Assembly: GCF_000016505.1 (NCBI RefSeq)
Contig: NC_009706.1
Location: forward strand, 1,550,001 to 1,614,000
Direction: 5' to 3'
DNA length: 64,000 nucleotides
Origin: Clostridium kluyveri DSM 555
Lineage (GTDB): Bacteria; Bacillota; Clostridia; Clostridiales; Clostridiaceae
Position 1 is the stretch's first letter. Each line of letters starts with the position of its first letter. A model generated the notes under the pieces. It was given only the letters and a program-made list of their open reading frames with translations. It searched no databases and was not told the DNA's origin. Shown here in pieces: positions 36,563-48,200 of the stretch. The position numbers and the translations under genes were made by a program.

Positions 36563-37261
36563 ATGGTTAATATCTATGCAATTAATTTAAGTGGCAATAT
36601 GAATTGCTATGAATTAGATGAGTTAATGTCGTTTATTTCTGAAGAGAAACTTTACAGAGTAAAAAAATTTCATAGATTGGAAGATTTAAAAAGAGGAGTA
36701 ATGTCTGAAATATTAGTAAGATTTATTTTATGTAAAGACTTCCATGTAAGAAATAAAGATTTAAGTATTACAAAAAATTATTATGGAAAACCATTGTTAA
36801 GCTATCCCGAAAGTATTCATTTTAATGTTTCTCATTCAGGATACTGGATAGTTTGTGCAGTACATAATCTACCAGTGGGTATTGATATTGAACAAATTAA
36901 ACCTATTGATTTTAGTATTGCTGAGCATTTTTTCTCTGAAAGTGAATATGAAAGTATTCTAACATCAGATGAAGGTCCTAGATTGCCTCTATTTTATGAA
37001 TTTTGGACTTTAAAAGAAAGTTATATTAAAGCTGTTGGAAAAGGTCTATATATGGCACTTAATTCATTTAATATAAAGCTTTGTAATGATGATATACAGG
37101 TTGAAAGAGAAGGCAGTTTTGAGGATTATTATTTCAAACAGTATGATATAGATAAGAATTACAAACTTTCAGTATGTGCCAGAACCAATAACTTTTCAGA
37201 TAGCATTATACTATGGAGTGACTTGGAATTGTATAAAATGTTCAAGACCCTTGTGAGGTGA
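36563..37261 (+). CDS. Sfp-type 4'-phosphopantetheinyl transferase
   Basis: A 232-residue enzyme that converts apo carrier domains to the holo form using CoA. The Mg-binding GIDIE, the following EHFFSESEYE and the FWTLKESYIKAVGKGL motif (W-x-x-KE-x-x-x-K) are all present, as is the earlier HFNVSHSG. Length is normal for Sfp/Gsp. ATG 36563 follows GGAGG; the in-frame TTG at 36542 lies upstream of that site. It is the first gene of the FAAL-PKS/NRPS operon and the only such enzyme in the window, so it may also serve the siderophore synthetases. Confidence 0.92.
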   Translation: MVNIYAINLSGNMNCYELDELMSFISEEKLYRVKKFHRLEDLKRGVMSEILVRFILCKDFHVRNKDLSITKNYYGKPLLSYPESIHFNVSHSGYWIVCAVHNLPVGIDIEQIKPIDFSIAEHFFSESEYESILTSDEGPRLPLFYEFWTLKESYIKAVGKGLYMALNSFNIKLCNDDIQVEREGSFEDYYFKQYDIDKNYKLSVCARTNNFSDSIILWSDLELYKMFKTLVR

Positions 37262-37265
37262 TAAA

Positions 37266-37973
37266 ATGGATAAAATTAAATTAATCTGCCTGCCTTATGC
37301 TGGTGGCTCATCAATGGTTTACAGTAAATGGACAAAATATCTTAACAGATCTATTGAAATATACAGAGTTGAACTAGCGGGAAGGGGAAGAAGAAAAAAC
37401 GTACCTTTATATGCAACCCTTGAGGATTCAGTTAATGATGTTTTTTTATCAATAAAAGATTTTTTAAATGACTCTTCATATGTAATATTTGGACATAGTA
37501 TGGGAAGTATAATTGCCTACGAACTAAGCTGCAAAATTAAACAATCTGGCCTAAATAATCCTCTTAGTATAATATTTTCAGGTTCTAATGCTCCACATAT
37601 TAAAAGTAAGAGAGAACTTTGTTACAGGCTGCCAGAAGATAAGTTTAAAAATATTGTCCTAGAATATGGTGCTACTCCTGCTGAAGTTTTTGAAGATGAA
37701 GTATTGGCCAGCTATTTTGTTCCAATACTCAGGGCTGATTTTAGAATTATTGAAACATATCAATATAATGGCGAAGAAAACCCATTTGATTATCCCATAA
37801 CTATTTTTTATGGTATGCGTGATAAATTGGTAGATGTCCAAAAAATAGATGAATGGTCAGGTTATACAAGAAAGCAATGTAAAAAATATGCCTTTCAGGG
37901 AGGACATTTCTTCATAAATGATAATGTGAAAAGTGTGGTTGAAACTATAAATCATGTTATAACAAGTCTGTAA
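37266..37973 (+). CDS. Type II thioesterase of the second cluster
   Basis: A 235-residue alpha/beta hydrolase like GrsT/SrfD: LPYAGGSSMVYSKW opening, catalytic Ser78 in GHSMG, ILRADFRIIETY, and the late His in QGGHFFIND. It follows the Sfp gene by four bases with GAGGTG before its ATG. It should edit stalled carriers in the FAAL-PKS/NRPS line. With no TE domain in either large synthase it might instead release the product, but its size and start are those of editing enzymes. Confidence 0.9.
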   Translation: MDKIKLICLPYAGGSSMVYSKWTKYLNRSIEIYRVELAGRGRRKNVPLYATLEDSVNDVFLSIKDFLNDSSYVIFGHSMGSIIAYELSCKIKQSGLNNPLSIIFSGSNAPHIKSKRELCYRLPEDKFKNIVLEYGATPAEVFEDEVLASYFVPILRADFRIIETYQYNGEENPFDYPITIFYGMRDKLVDVQKIDEWSGYTRKQCKKYAFQGGHFFINDNVKSVVETINHVITSL

Positions 37974-38257
37974 AATACTTAGAGCAAACTCCACCTAAAC
38001 CCAGGAATCACTTAATAAAAAAGCATAGCCAAACTCTAAAATATAGGTTGTATTCAGGAAAATTAACTTATATAAAGAGTTGACTATGACAAATAACCAA
38101 TAATATATTACACCAAAATTAGAAAAAATGCTATGTAAAATTTTATCTATGTGGCTTGAAAAAAACTAAAAGATTTAATGTGAAATGAAAGTATATTTTA
38201 TCAGGATAACTGTCCGTAAGTCAGATACTTTAATAACAAATGGAAGGGGAATTTAAA

Positions 38258-41200
38258 GTGTGTATTAATCAAATAAATCCAGCGGATATGAAAGTGCAAG
38301 TATATGAACTTATATCAAATGTAACTGGGCATAGAATTGAAGATCTTGATTGCGAAATGTTTCTTGAAGGTGACTTGGGAATTGATTCAATTAAAATGGT
38401 AACATTGATGAACCAGCTGATGAAGCTTGTACCTACCGAAGGATTAGATGAGTTTACATCTATGTATCCTATAGCACGGCTCATGTCATTGCAAACAATA
38501 GGTGAAATTGTCCTTATATTCGAGGAATTTTACAATGGGAAGGAATCAAGTCAAAGTGAAAAAGATAATTTAGTAATTTTGAATGCTCAATATCCATTTT
38601 TGGTATCTTATTGGTCTGTGGGGACATTAACTATTTGTTCAGGTGTAAAAATTGAGGGTCCACTTTATTTAAATCAGCTTCAGGAAAGTTGGCTCGAATT
38701 AGTAAGGAGGCATCCTAGTTTACGGGCGGAATTTGATGTTTGTGAGGGAGCAAAAAGCTTTAAGGACTATAGTCTTAAAGTATTTAGTAATCCTACATTA
38801 CCTGAAATAGAGGTACAGGATATAAGACACATGTCTGCTCAGGCTAAAAGCCAGAGAATTAATCAGATTATTGAAGAAATTCTAAACAACTCCTTTGATA
38901 TTTTTGTATATCCGCTTCATAGATTTATGGTGATTCAGATAAATGACACTGAATATGAACTAATACTGGCAAATAATCATCTGGTTTCAGATGGATTGGG
39001 AAATCAGCAAATCCTTAGAGAGATACTTGAGATATATGCAGCAAAAATACAGGGTGTCAGTGTAAAGTTATCAGAAAGTTTATCCCTAGGCGATTATAAT
39101 AAGGTAATTTCAGAAATAAATAATTGGAATGATCCTGAAGAAAATAAAAACTTAGATAGTTATTCTCAAGTTTGCGGGAAGGCAAAGTATAGTTTTAATC
39201 CTTTTGGCAGTGGTAATTCTGATAATGAATTTGCCCAGGTTAAAACTAAGAAATACTGGATAGGTGAAAATATTACCAGGCTTCTTATGGACAAATCAAA
39301 AGCATGGAGAGTATCTTTGTTTACTCTTATGGTTAGTGCTCATTTGAAATCCATAACACAGCTGGATGAGGACGGTGAGCAAATTATATTAAATTTACCT
39401 ACAGGTGGAAAGGTATATCCTAATATTGATGCAACAGGACTTATAGGGTGCTTTGCCCAGAATATGTCAGTAAGCTTTAATTCGAAAGAGGCTGATGAGG
39501 ATTGGGTTACATTAGTAATGAGGGTGGATAAAGAGATAAAAGATAAAATATCTTCAGGAATAGACAGGGCTCAAACCTACATTGCTGCTAAAATGGCAAA
39601 AGATGAGGATATGCTTGAAGATGGAAAGATGGCTAAGACAACGGCGGCTTTTGTGCGTTCCAGCTTAAAATCAAACTTATATCTTTCTTTTGTTGGAGAT
39701 ACTCATATAAAAGAAGAATATGGCAACTTAAAAATAGTTGATTATGAAGCATATACATCAACTAATTCAGGAGCTATAGATAATATTATTGAATTATTCC
39801 AAAATCAAATCTTTATCTCATCCAATTATGATAGTCTGCATTTTCATGAAGATGATATAAATTTGTTAATCAGAAAATTTATAGATAATCTCTATTTTCT
39901 TGCAAATTATAAAATGGAAAATGAGGATAAAGTATTAAGGCTAGAAGTTTCGGAAGATAAAATGTTACTTGGAGAACTCCAGAAAATAGCCGAGGAAATT
40001 TGCTGTACAACTATCTGTGAAGAGGATGTACATAAGGATCTGGAGACAGATTTTGGAATCGATTCTCTGCAATGTATTCGTATAATAAGAAGATTGTGTA
40101 AACTTCATGAAGGGGTTGATAAAAACTCTCTTTTTGGATGCAGGACTCTAAGTGAAATGGCTTTATTAGTTGAAAAAAATCAAAGCTTAACAGGAAACTA
40201 CTCTGGGGAAGAAGAACAAATTCCATATAGGCAAATTGTAAAACAGTGCAGGGCTACGCCTGATGCAATAGCTATTATGTATAAGGATGAGAATATAACC
40301 TATAAGGAATTAGACCACATATCAAACAGGATTGCTAATTATTTAAAAAGTCAGGGTGTTAAAAGAGGTTCTCTTGTTGGAATAATGGTATTTCCAGGTC
40401 CTATTATGTTATTTGGAATGATGGGTATTATGAAAGCAGGTGCAGCTTATGTTCCAGTGGATCCCAGTTATCCAACAGAAAGAGTTCAATATATACTAAA
40501 TAACTCAGATATAGAAATTTTACTTACTGAACATGGGTTAAAAACGTCATTAGAACAATTAATAAAGGAGGATTCTGTCATAAAAGCCCTTATGTATTTG
40601 GACTATGGCACTTTTTTGGATTCAATATACAACTACAAGCAGATCTTAAAGGAACAATGGATGGCTGCCAATGATGGTGAGCCTGAAGTTATAAATTCTC
40701 CTGATGATTTAATGACAGTTCTCTATACTTCAGGTTCAACTGGAAATCCTAAGGGGGTTATGCTGGGGCATAGAGGTTATATGAATAGGTTAAAATGGCA
40801 TCAAGATACTTTTAAGTTAAAGCCTGGAGAACGGGTGGCACAGAAGACATCTTGTTGTTTTGATATATCTGTCTGGGAACTTTTCTGGCCTTTAATGTAT
40901 GGAGGTATAGTATGTCCTGCTAGTAAGGAAACTGTAAAAAATCCATGGAGTTTAGGAAAATGGCTGATAGATACAAAGATAAATATAATGCATTTTGTAC
41001 CATCCTTATTTGGTGAATTTGTAAATGCTTTAGAGGATGATGATTATAGCTTTAAGGATTTAAGATGGTTAATTTTTAGTGGCGAAGCGCTGCCAATGGC
41101 CACAATACAAAAATGGATAGATAAGCATGGTTTATCAATAGGGCTTGCAAATCTTTACGGACCTACTGAGGCATCCATTGATGTTACTTGTCACATAATT

Positions 41201-43945
41201 GACAAAAGGCCTGGAATTAATGGAGAAAACAGTATTCCAATAGGTAAACCTATTGACAATGTGTTCATCAAAAATTTAGATGAAGATATGAAAGAACTTC
41301 CAGATGGGGAAATGGGGGAACTTTGGATTGGGGGTATTCAGCTTTCCAGTGGCTATATGAATAATAAGCAGAAAACAGAGGAAGCATTTAAGCCTAATCC
41401 TTTCAAAGATGTTCCAGGTGATTATTTGTATCGAACAGGAGATCTAACCTCCAGAAGGCAAGATGGGAGTTATGAGTATCATGGACGTAAAGACAATCAG
41501 GTGAAGATAAGAGGATTTAGAGTTGAGCTGGGAGAAATTGAAGCAGTGCTTGGAACTCATCCTTGTGTAAATGAAACTGCTGTAATTGCAGTGGACTATA
41601 TCCAGGGGCAGAAGCAATTATTTGCATGGGTTTCAGGTAATAAAGTGGATGATAGTGAATTAAAAAGGTGTATAACAAAGAAGCTCCCTTATTACATGGT
41701 TCCCCACCGCTTTGAATGGGTGACTGTTTTACCAAAGACTCCTAATGGGAAGCTTGATAGAAAAGTTTTGAATGAATTATCTCAAAGGAAACTAAAGGGC
41801 AATGTAGTTGAAGATGCACTAATCAGTGAGATACCACTGTCACCCGCACAGAATTGGCTAATGAATTATTTTGATTATCCATATCAGTGGACTGGATATA
41901 CAAGGTTTTTATATAAACAGCCTTTAGATTATAATTTGTTTAACAAAGCCCTTTCAATATTAACTGATAACCATGATGTTTTAAGAAGTGTATTAGTTAA
42001 TAAAGGAGAAAAATGGCAGCAGAAATTTTTGCCTTTAGGACAAAATGTGGAAGCAGATTTTTATGATGGTTCTCATATGGAGCGTAAAGAGAGAGATAAA
42101 GAGGTAAAAAATTTAATTGATAAAATTATTTTAGATTTAAAAGTAGACAAATGGCCTCTCTGGAAAGTGGTTGTTGTAAGGGTAAATAGTTCTCTTTATG
42201 ATATTTCTGTAATTGGACATCACCTTATTTCTGACGTTATAACAAATCAACTGTTGTTTAAGGATATATGGAAAATATATAGACAACTTATTCTAACTGA
42301 AGATATTAAACTTGAAAAATCCAAATCATATAGGGATTTTATTTTGCGAGTTAATGAAGAAAAGAAGAATAAAGGCCTGGAATTTGTAGATTATTGGAAA
42401 AAACAATTTCCTTCAGAATTTTATTCCTTTAAGATTCCTGAGGATTTTAACCTGGGTAGTAATACTGAGCAATCTGCCAGTTCAGAAATGTTTATTTTAG
42501 ATAAGGCTAAAACACAGCAGTTATTGACTACTGCAAAGAAATGCTTCCAAACAAGTGTATATCCCATTTTACTGGCACCGCTTTATAAAATGCTGCAAAG
42601 GCTTTATAACAAATCATGGATAGTAGTAAGCCATAGAATGAATGGAAGGGATCTGGGTAATAATATATTTTTCCAGACTGCAGGAAATTTTGCAATAAAT
42701 TATCCACTGGGAGTTACTATAGGACACAATGAGGATTGGAATGAAATAGTCAATAAGATCACAAATGCTATGAATGGAGTTCCAATGAACGGTGTAAGTT
42801 ATGATTTAATTTCAGACAATTTGCCTTCATATCTATATCCTGATTTGAATTTAGCATCTATACGGTCAAATTATCTGGGAAACAGGGATATACCTCAATA
42901 CGATACATTTGAATTTTTTTCAAAGGATGATATTGACAGAAGATATTCCCAGCCTGATCAAAAGAGAATTTCATCAATTGAATTCTTCTATTCTATAGTA
43001 AATGGTGAGTTGAATTTGGAAATAGAATATTCTAAGAATATGTACAGTGAATCTACCATAAAGCATCTTGGAAGTAAATATATGAGAGCTTTTATGGAGA
43101 TGATCTCCTACATCAATAATAAGAAGAATCCGAAATATAACAGTACTTTAAAGCCTCTTTCATTAATAAGGGGAAGTAAAAAGGAGGGCTTTTTATCAAA
43201 CAAAAGTGTAATTGTAACCGGTGGAGGAAGAGGTATAGGAAAGACTATTGCCATTGAAATGGCTAAAGAAGGTGCTGAGATAGCTATTATATCAAGGACA
43301 GCAGGTGAATTGGAAGAAACGGCAGCAGAGATTAAAGGAATTGGCAGTAAAGTTATGACTATAACGACGGATATTAGCAGTTATAATGATATCTGTGATG
43401 CTGTGAAAAAAATTGTTTCTGAGTTTGGTAAAATAGATGTTCTTGTAAATAACGCAGGAATAACAAAAATGGCTCCTTTCACGGATATTAAAGAAGAGGA
43501 ATGGAAGAGAATTGTAGAAGTCAATTTGTTTGGAACATATAACCTGTGTTATTTGACTATACCTCATTTTGTAAAACAAAAATCAGGAAAAATCATTAAT
43601 TTAGGTTCTGATTCATCTTTTATAGGATATCCTTTGATGAGTGCCTATTCAGCATCTAAGCATGGAATTATTGGATTAACTAAATCTTTAGCAGAGGAAT
43701 TTAAAGCTAGTAACATTCAGGTAAATGCAATTTGTCCGGCTATGGTAGATACAAATATGGCTCCAGGTGCATTTAAGAAAAATGCTATGTCACCTAAAAA
43801 AGTTGCTGATTTAGTTTTATTCTTATCTTCAAATAAATCAGATTATATTACTGGAGAAGCTATTAAAATTTTCGGAAAGCAGGATATGTACTGGTTCGGA
43901 TCCCATCATATACCAGCTCTCAGAGCTGCATTGAGTAAAAGATAA
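38258..43945 (+). CDS. NRPS with order ACP-C-PCP-A-C-SDR
   Basis: About 1895 residues from GTG 38258, where AAGGGGA is well placed; ATG 38240 has no ribosome site. ACP: PKS-like, Ser44 in LGIDSIKMV. C1: about 100-560, motif NHLVSDG (first His of HHxxxDG is Asn, catalytic His kept). PCP: Ser603 in FGIDSLQCI. A: about 690-1180 (LYTSGSTGNPKG, YGPTEASIDV, RKDNQVKIRGFRVELGE, PNGKLDRK). The pocket read from memory is D-I-W-H-F-S-L-I-D, close to the serine code of EntF. C2: HHLISD near 1320. SDR: from about 1645 (VTGGGRGIGK, NNAG, YSASK), FabG-like with intact Ser-Tyr-Lys. No PCP follows C2 and no TE or reductase-release domain exists. A 284-base gap lies upstream with no clear promoter. Confidence 0.9.
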   Translation: MCINQINPADMKVQVYELISNVTGHRIEDLDCEMFLEGDLGIDSIKMVTLMNQLMKLVPTEGLDEFTSMYPIARLMSLQTIGEIVLIFEEFYNGKESSQSEKDNLVILNAQYPFLVSYWSVGTLTICSGVKIEGPLYLNQLQESWLELVRRHPSLRAEFDVCEGAKSFKDYSLKVFSNPTLPEIEVQDIRHMSAQAKSQRINQIIEEILNNSFDIFVYPLHRFMVIQINDTEYELILANNHLVSDGLGNQQILREILEIYAAKIQGVSVKLSESLSLGDYNKVISEINNWNDPEENKNLDSYSQVCGKAKYSFNPFGSGNSDNEFAQVKTKKYWIGENITRLLMDKSKAWRVSLFTLMVSAHLKSITQLDEDGEQIILNLPTGGKVYPNIDATGLIGCFAQNMSVSFNSKEADEDWVTLVMRVDKEIKDKISSGIDRAQTYIAAKMAKDEDMLEDGKMAKTTAAFVRSSLKSNLYLSFVGDTHIKEEYGNLKIVDYEAYTSTNSGAIDNIIELFQNQIFISSNYDSLHFHEDDINLLIRKFIDNLYFLANYKMENEDKVLRLEVSEDKMLLGELQKIAEEICCTTICEEDVHKDLETDFGIDSLQCIRIIRRLCKLHEGVDKNSLFGCRTLSEMALLVEKNQSLTGNYSGEEEQIPYRQIVKQCRATPDAIAIMYKDENITYKELDHISNRIANYLKSQGVKRGSLVGIMVFPGPIMLFGMMGIMKAGAAYVPVDPSYPTERVQYILNNSDIEILLTEHGLKTSLEQLIKEDSVIKALMYLDYGTFLDSIYNYKQILKEQWMAANDGEPEVINSPDDLMTVLYTSGSTGNPKGVMLGHRGYMNRLKWHQDTFKLKPGERVAQKTSCCFDISVWELFWPLMYGGIVCPASKETVKNPWSLGKWLIDTKINIMHFVPSLFGEFVNALEDDDYSFKDLRWLIFSGEALPMATIQKWIDKHGLSIGLANLYGPTEASIDVTCHIIDKRPGINGENSIPIGKPIDNVFIKNLDEDMKELPDGEMGELWIGGIQLSSGYMNNKQKTEEAFKPNPFKDVPGDYLYRTGDLTSRRQDGSYEYHGRKDNQVKIRGFRVELGEIEAVLGTHPCVNETAVIAVDYIQGQKQLFAWVSGNKVDDSELKRCITKKLPYYMVPHRFEWVTVLPKTPNGKLDRKVLNELSQRKLKGNVVEDALISEIPLSPAQNWLMNYFDYPYQWTGYTRFLYKQPLDYNLFNKALSILTDNHDVLRSVLVNKGEKWQQKFLPLGQNVEADFYDGSHMERKERDKEVKNLIDKIILDLKVDKWPLWKVVVVRVNSSLYDISVIGHHLISDVITNQLLFKDIWKIYRQLILTEDIKLEKSKSYRDFILRVNEEKKNKGLEFVDYWKKQFPSEFYSFKIPEDFNLGSNTEQSASSEMFILDKAKTQQLLTTAKKCFQTSVYPILLAPLYKMLQRLYNKSWIVVSHRMNGRDLGNNIFFQTAGNFAINYPLGVTIGHNEDWNEIVNKITNAMNGVPMNGVSYDLISDNLPSYLYPDLNLASIRSNYLGNRDIPQYDTFEFFSKDDIDRRYSQPDQKRISSIEFFYSIVNGELNLEIEYSKNMYSESTIKHLGSKYMRAFMEMISYINNKKNPKYNSTLKPLSLIRGSKKEGFLSNKSVIVTGGGRGIGKTIAIEMAKEGAEIAIISRTAGELEETAAEIKGIGSKVMTITTDISSYNDICDAVKKIVSEFGKIDVLVNNAGITKMAPFTDIKEEEWKRIVEVNLFGTYNLCYLTIPHFVKQKSGKIINLGSDSSFIGYPLMSAYSASKHGIIGLTKSLAEEFKASNIQVNAICPAMVDTNMAPGAFKKNAMSPKKVADLVLFLSSNKSDYITGEAIKIFGKQDMYWFGSHHIPALRAALSKR

Positions 43946-43951
43946 GGAGGC

Positions 43952-45127
43952 ATGGCAAATTATTATGAATTTAAGAGAAAATGCATATTTGCTGTTTCAA
44001 AAAAAAAATGGGTACTTTATATTGTAGGTTTATTCCTGGGAACTGCAATGGGGATCATAAATCCCCTTGCATCCACTCACCTAGAAAAAAATAATGTGGG
44101 AAACTTATATATTGGGATAATTTCATCATCTTTTTTTCTTTTTATGTCAATAGGTTCTATTCTAATGGATAAAAGAATGAGAAATAAGGACATAAAAGGA
44201 GTTATGTTATTAGGGGCATTAATTGCTGCAGGGGCCTGTGGTATTTTTCCTTTGGCTACAAACTTATTTCTCTGGCTTTTTTTAATGGTAATTATGGGAT
44301 TTGGCATAAGTGCTGATATGGTTGGAGTACAAACAATGCTCCATAATTTAACAGAGGATAATACAAGAGGTATAGTCAGTGGCTTATATTCATTTTGTTT
44401 TGCCATAGGTTTTATATTTAGCTCTGTTACAGGTACGCAGCTATATGTATATAGAACCTGGTTTCCTTTTATGGTTCCTATAGTTGCGCTCATATTGTGT
44501 CCAATAATTATAAGATTCAATTTTAAGGAAAAACTAATATTTCCAGAAAAGCCAGAGGGAAATGTATTAGGAAAGGTATTTATTGGACTTCAGGGGGCGT
44601 TTTTATATGGCTTCACAGAAACCACTCTAATTACTCTCTATCCTATCTTTCTTCTCCACGAAGAATATGTCCTTTCATATCTTGGATATGCTCTGGGAAT
44701 ATTTGTAGTGGGAAGTATTGTAGGTACTATACCTATGACTTACATTTCAGATAAGTTGGGGAGAAAGAAAACTTTGATAGTTATTATTCTTATTTCTGTA
44801 TTTACGGTTTTAGGAATTATAATTTTCAATAATTTTGCTCTAAGATTAATTTTCTCATTTTTATCTGGTGCTGCTATTGGACCTATATATCCATTATCTC
44901 TGGCAGTTACAGTTGAAAACCTGGACAAAGAAGACATACCTTCTGGAACCTCATTATTTACTTTCGCCTATGGAATTGGCTCTACTATAGGTCCTGTGAT
45001 CTCATCTACAGCTATGAGTCTGTTTGGAAATGACTATATTTTTAGTGTATGTCTATTAATTTTTGTTGTATTTCTTTTTACAGTCTATGTTAAAAGAGGT
45101 AAGTATGAAGTAAAGCCAACTCTTTAA
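43952..45127 (+). CDS. MFS transporter, probable product exporter
   Basis: A 391-residue protein with 11-12 hydrophobic segments and MFS loop motifs (YISDKLGRKKT between helices). It sits between the NRPS and PKS genes, so export of their product is likely. AAGGAGG ends one base before the ATG at 43952, unusually close; no other in-frame start lies nearby and the ATG 13 bases on is out of frame. Initiation may be coupled to the NRPS stop at 43945. Confidence 0.8.
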   Translation: MANYYEFKRKCIFAVSKKKWVLYIVGLFLGTAMGIINPLASTHLEKNNVGNLYIGIISSSFFLFMSIGSILMDKRMRNKDIKGVMLLGALIAAGACGIFPLATNLFLWLFLMVIMGFGISADMVGVQTMLHNLTEDNTRGIVSGLYSFCFAIGFIFSSVTGTQLYVYRTWFPFMVPIVALILCPIIIRFNFKEKLIFPEKPEGNVLGKVFIGLQGAFLYGFTETTLITLYPIFLLHEEYVLSYLGYALGIFVVGSIVGTIPMTYISDKLGRKKTLIVIILISVFTVLGIIIFNNFALRLIFSFLSGAAIGPIYPLSLAVTVENLDKEDIPSGTSLFTFAYGIGSTIGPVISSTAMSLFGNDYIFSVCLLIFVVFLFTVYVKRGKYEVKPTL

Positions 45128-45207
45128 GGTATTCGAAAATAAATAACAAGTCAAAGATGCTTAGATATGATTATAATTTGAGAAACTATGATTAAGGGGA
45201 TGATTAC

Positions 45208-48200
45208 ATGAATAATGAAAAAATGAATAAAGCTAAAGATAACACAAAAATGTCAATTGTCTGCGGCAAGCCTATAACAGGCAAGTATTGCAGTAAAATA
45301 AATATTGGTAACTTATTAATAGAAGCTTCAGAAAATCAGAAGGATAAAGGGATATTGTTTATACAAGATAATAATGCAGAAGTTTTTTTAACCTATAAAC
45401 AAATACTTGAAAAGGCTGTTTACTGTTTAGGAATGCTTCAACAAAATGGTTTAAAACAAGATGATTTTGCAATTCTTTCCTTTGAAAATAATATTGACTT
45501 TGCCATCAGCTTTTGGGCTTGTATACTTGGTGGAATTATACCTGCACCAATTTCCTATCCTTCATCTTTCAAGAGAAAAAATGCTTCTTTAGAAAAGCTC
45601 ATAAATGTGTGGAATACCCTTGAAAAACCTGTAATAATAAGTGATGCTTCCATGATTGGAAGTATGAAAAATAATGAGTTATATGAGGATTGTAAAGATA
45701 TGTTGATGCTGGATGTATCAATTTTAAGGCAAAGTACAGTAAAAGGTTCAATAAATTTGTCACCATCAGAAAAGCCTGCTTTTATACAATTTAGTTCAGG
45801 AACTACCAGTAAACCTAAGGGAGTGATTTTAACACATAAAAATTTATTAACTAATATAGAAGGAATTATTGAAGGTGCGGGTTTAACTTCAGAGGATAGA
45901 TTTTTTTCATGGATGCCTTATTATCATGATATGGGTTTAATTGGCAATCATTTGACATTAATTGCTTTAGGTATATTTCAGATAAACATGCATCCTGTAA
46001 AATTTGTAAGAAGACCTGCTCTTTGGTTTGATTTAATTTCCAAGTATAAAATTACTGTAACTTCCAGCCCTAACTTTGGCTATAGATTACTGCTTAGAAA
46101 AATTACAGACAAACATCTTGAAGCTTGGGATTTAAGTTCCCTAAGGTTAATTTTTAATGGAGCAGAACCCATTTTTGTACCCCTAGCTAAAGAATTTATG
46201 GAAAAATTAGCTGTATGTAATTTATCTGAAACAAGTATGTATATGGTGTATGGAATGGCTGAGGCTTGTTTAGCGGTTACTTTTCCAATTGCAGGTACTA
46301 AACCAGAAAGCCATTGTATTAGCAGAAATAGCCTTGTAAATAATTTAATAGCTGAAGAAATTGATGAAGGTAATTTTGATTCATTTCAGATGGCCAGTGA
46401 AGGATATCCTGTTCCTGGAACGGAAGTTCGTATTGTAGATGAGCAGGGAAAAGTAGTTTTAGAAAAACAATTAGGGGAAATTCAAATAAAAGGTGACAAT
46501 GTTACCTCAGGTTACATTAATAATCCAGAAGCAACCCTTAAGTCTTTTCAGGATGGGTGGCTAAAAACAGGTGATATTGGTTTTATGATTGATGGAAAGC
46601 TGTGTGTAACAGGGCGTATGAAGGACATAATTTTTGTTAATGGACAAAATTTCTTTGCACATGATATTGAGTTTAAATTAGAAGAATTTGAAGGAGTAAA
46701 ACCAGGAAAAGTTGTAGTATGTGCATGGCATGATGAGAAAGAAGGAAGAGAAAAGGTTGCCTTATTTTCTGCACTTCGTATCAATAAGGATAATTTAAAA
46801 AGCTTTTATGCAAATATACTTAGTAAAATAAATGAAATTTTTGGTATTGTCATTGAATATGTTGTTTTGATTAAATCTATTCCTAAAACCACCAGTGGTA
46901 AAATACAGCGTTTTATGTTGGTACAGTCATTTTTAAATAATGAGTATGAGGGTGAAACATTTACCTCAGATGAGTTATTACTTAATGAGATAGAAAAAAT
47001 AGAGAAAAGTGGAACATCCAGGTCTTTAATATCAGGACAAAATATAGATAAAATACGTGAAATTTGGTCAAAGGTACTGGACAGACCTGCAGAAAGTATA
47101 GGATATAATCAGTCATTTTTATCATTAGGAGGAACTTCGGTAAAAGCAGTGCAAGTTTTAGGTATGTTAGAAGATGAATTAGAATTAACTTTAAGCCATG
47201 ATATACTTATCAATTGTGAAACTATAAGTGATATGGATGAATATATTAGAAGATTACATGAAGAAAATACCTCAGAAATTAATGTGACAAAGATAGCTCC
47301 ATCCCTAATAGATAAGGATGATGACATAGCAGTAATAGAAATGGCCTGCCGTTTCCCTGATGCATCAACTCCTGAAGAGTTCTGGAACAATATTGTAAAT
47401 GGAAAGTGCAGTATTGATGAAATACCTGCAGATAGATGGGATATAGATAAATACTATAGTCCGAATGTTGATGCAATAAAAACAAATTGCCGTACAGGTG
47501 CTTTTATAGATAAACCTTTTGATTTTGATGCTGAATTCTTTAATATATCTGATGAGGAGGCCGCTGTTATGGACCCTCAGCAGCGAATTATGCTTGAATT
47601 AGTATTTGAAATATTAGAGAGGGCAGGGTATTGTAAGAAAAAAATAGGTGGGAAAAATTTGGGATTATTTATTGGAGCTGGTACAAATTCCTATTATGAA
47701 TATCATTTAAATACTTTAAATATGTCAAATCTCAAAAGCTTTGATAGTTTTAACTCACTTACAAAAGAAGAACAAGAGTCTATTCTTGAGGAATGGAAAA
47801 ATAAGCTTGGTATAACCCATTTCCATCCTAATTTACTTGTGGATAATATTTTGAATATGGTTGCAGCTAGAACTTCTCAGGAATTTAATTTAAAAGGGCC
47901 TAGTATGGTGGTAGATACAGCCTGCTCATCCTCAATAGTGACTATTCATCTGGCCTGCCAGTCTCTTCTTAGAGGTGAATGTGAATTTGCCCTGGCAGGA
48001 GGAATTAATCTTTTACTCACTCCTACTCCATATATATATTTTAGTAGTGCAGGTGCCCTGTCAACAAGCGGACTGTCAAGAGTTTTTGATTCTCAAGCTG
48101 ATGGTTTTGTTCCAGGAGAAGGTGCAGGTCTAGTTTTGCTGAAGCCTTTGAAAAAAGCTTTGAAAGATGAAGATAATGTTCTTGCAGTTATCAAAGCAAG

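Noticed and set aside
44077-44520. 147-residue minus-strand frame in the MFS gene
   Set aside because: Lies wholly antisense to a good membrane transporter, has no ribosome site and shows no family features.
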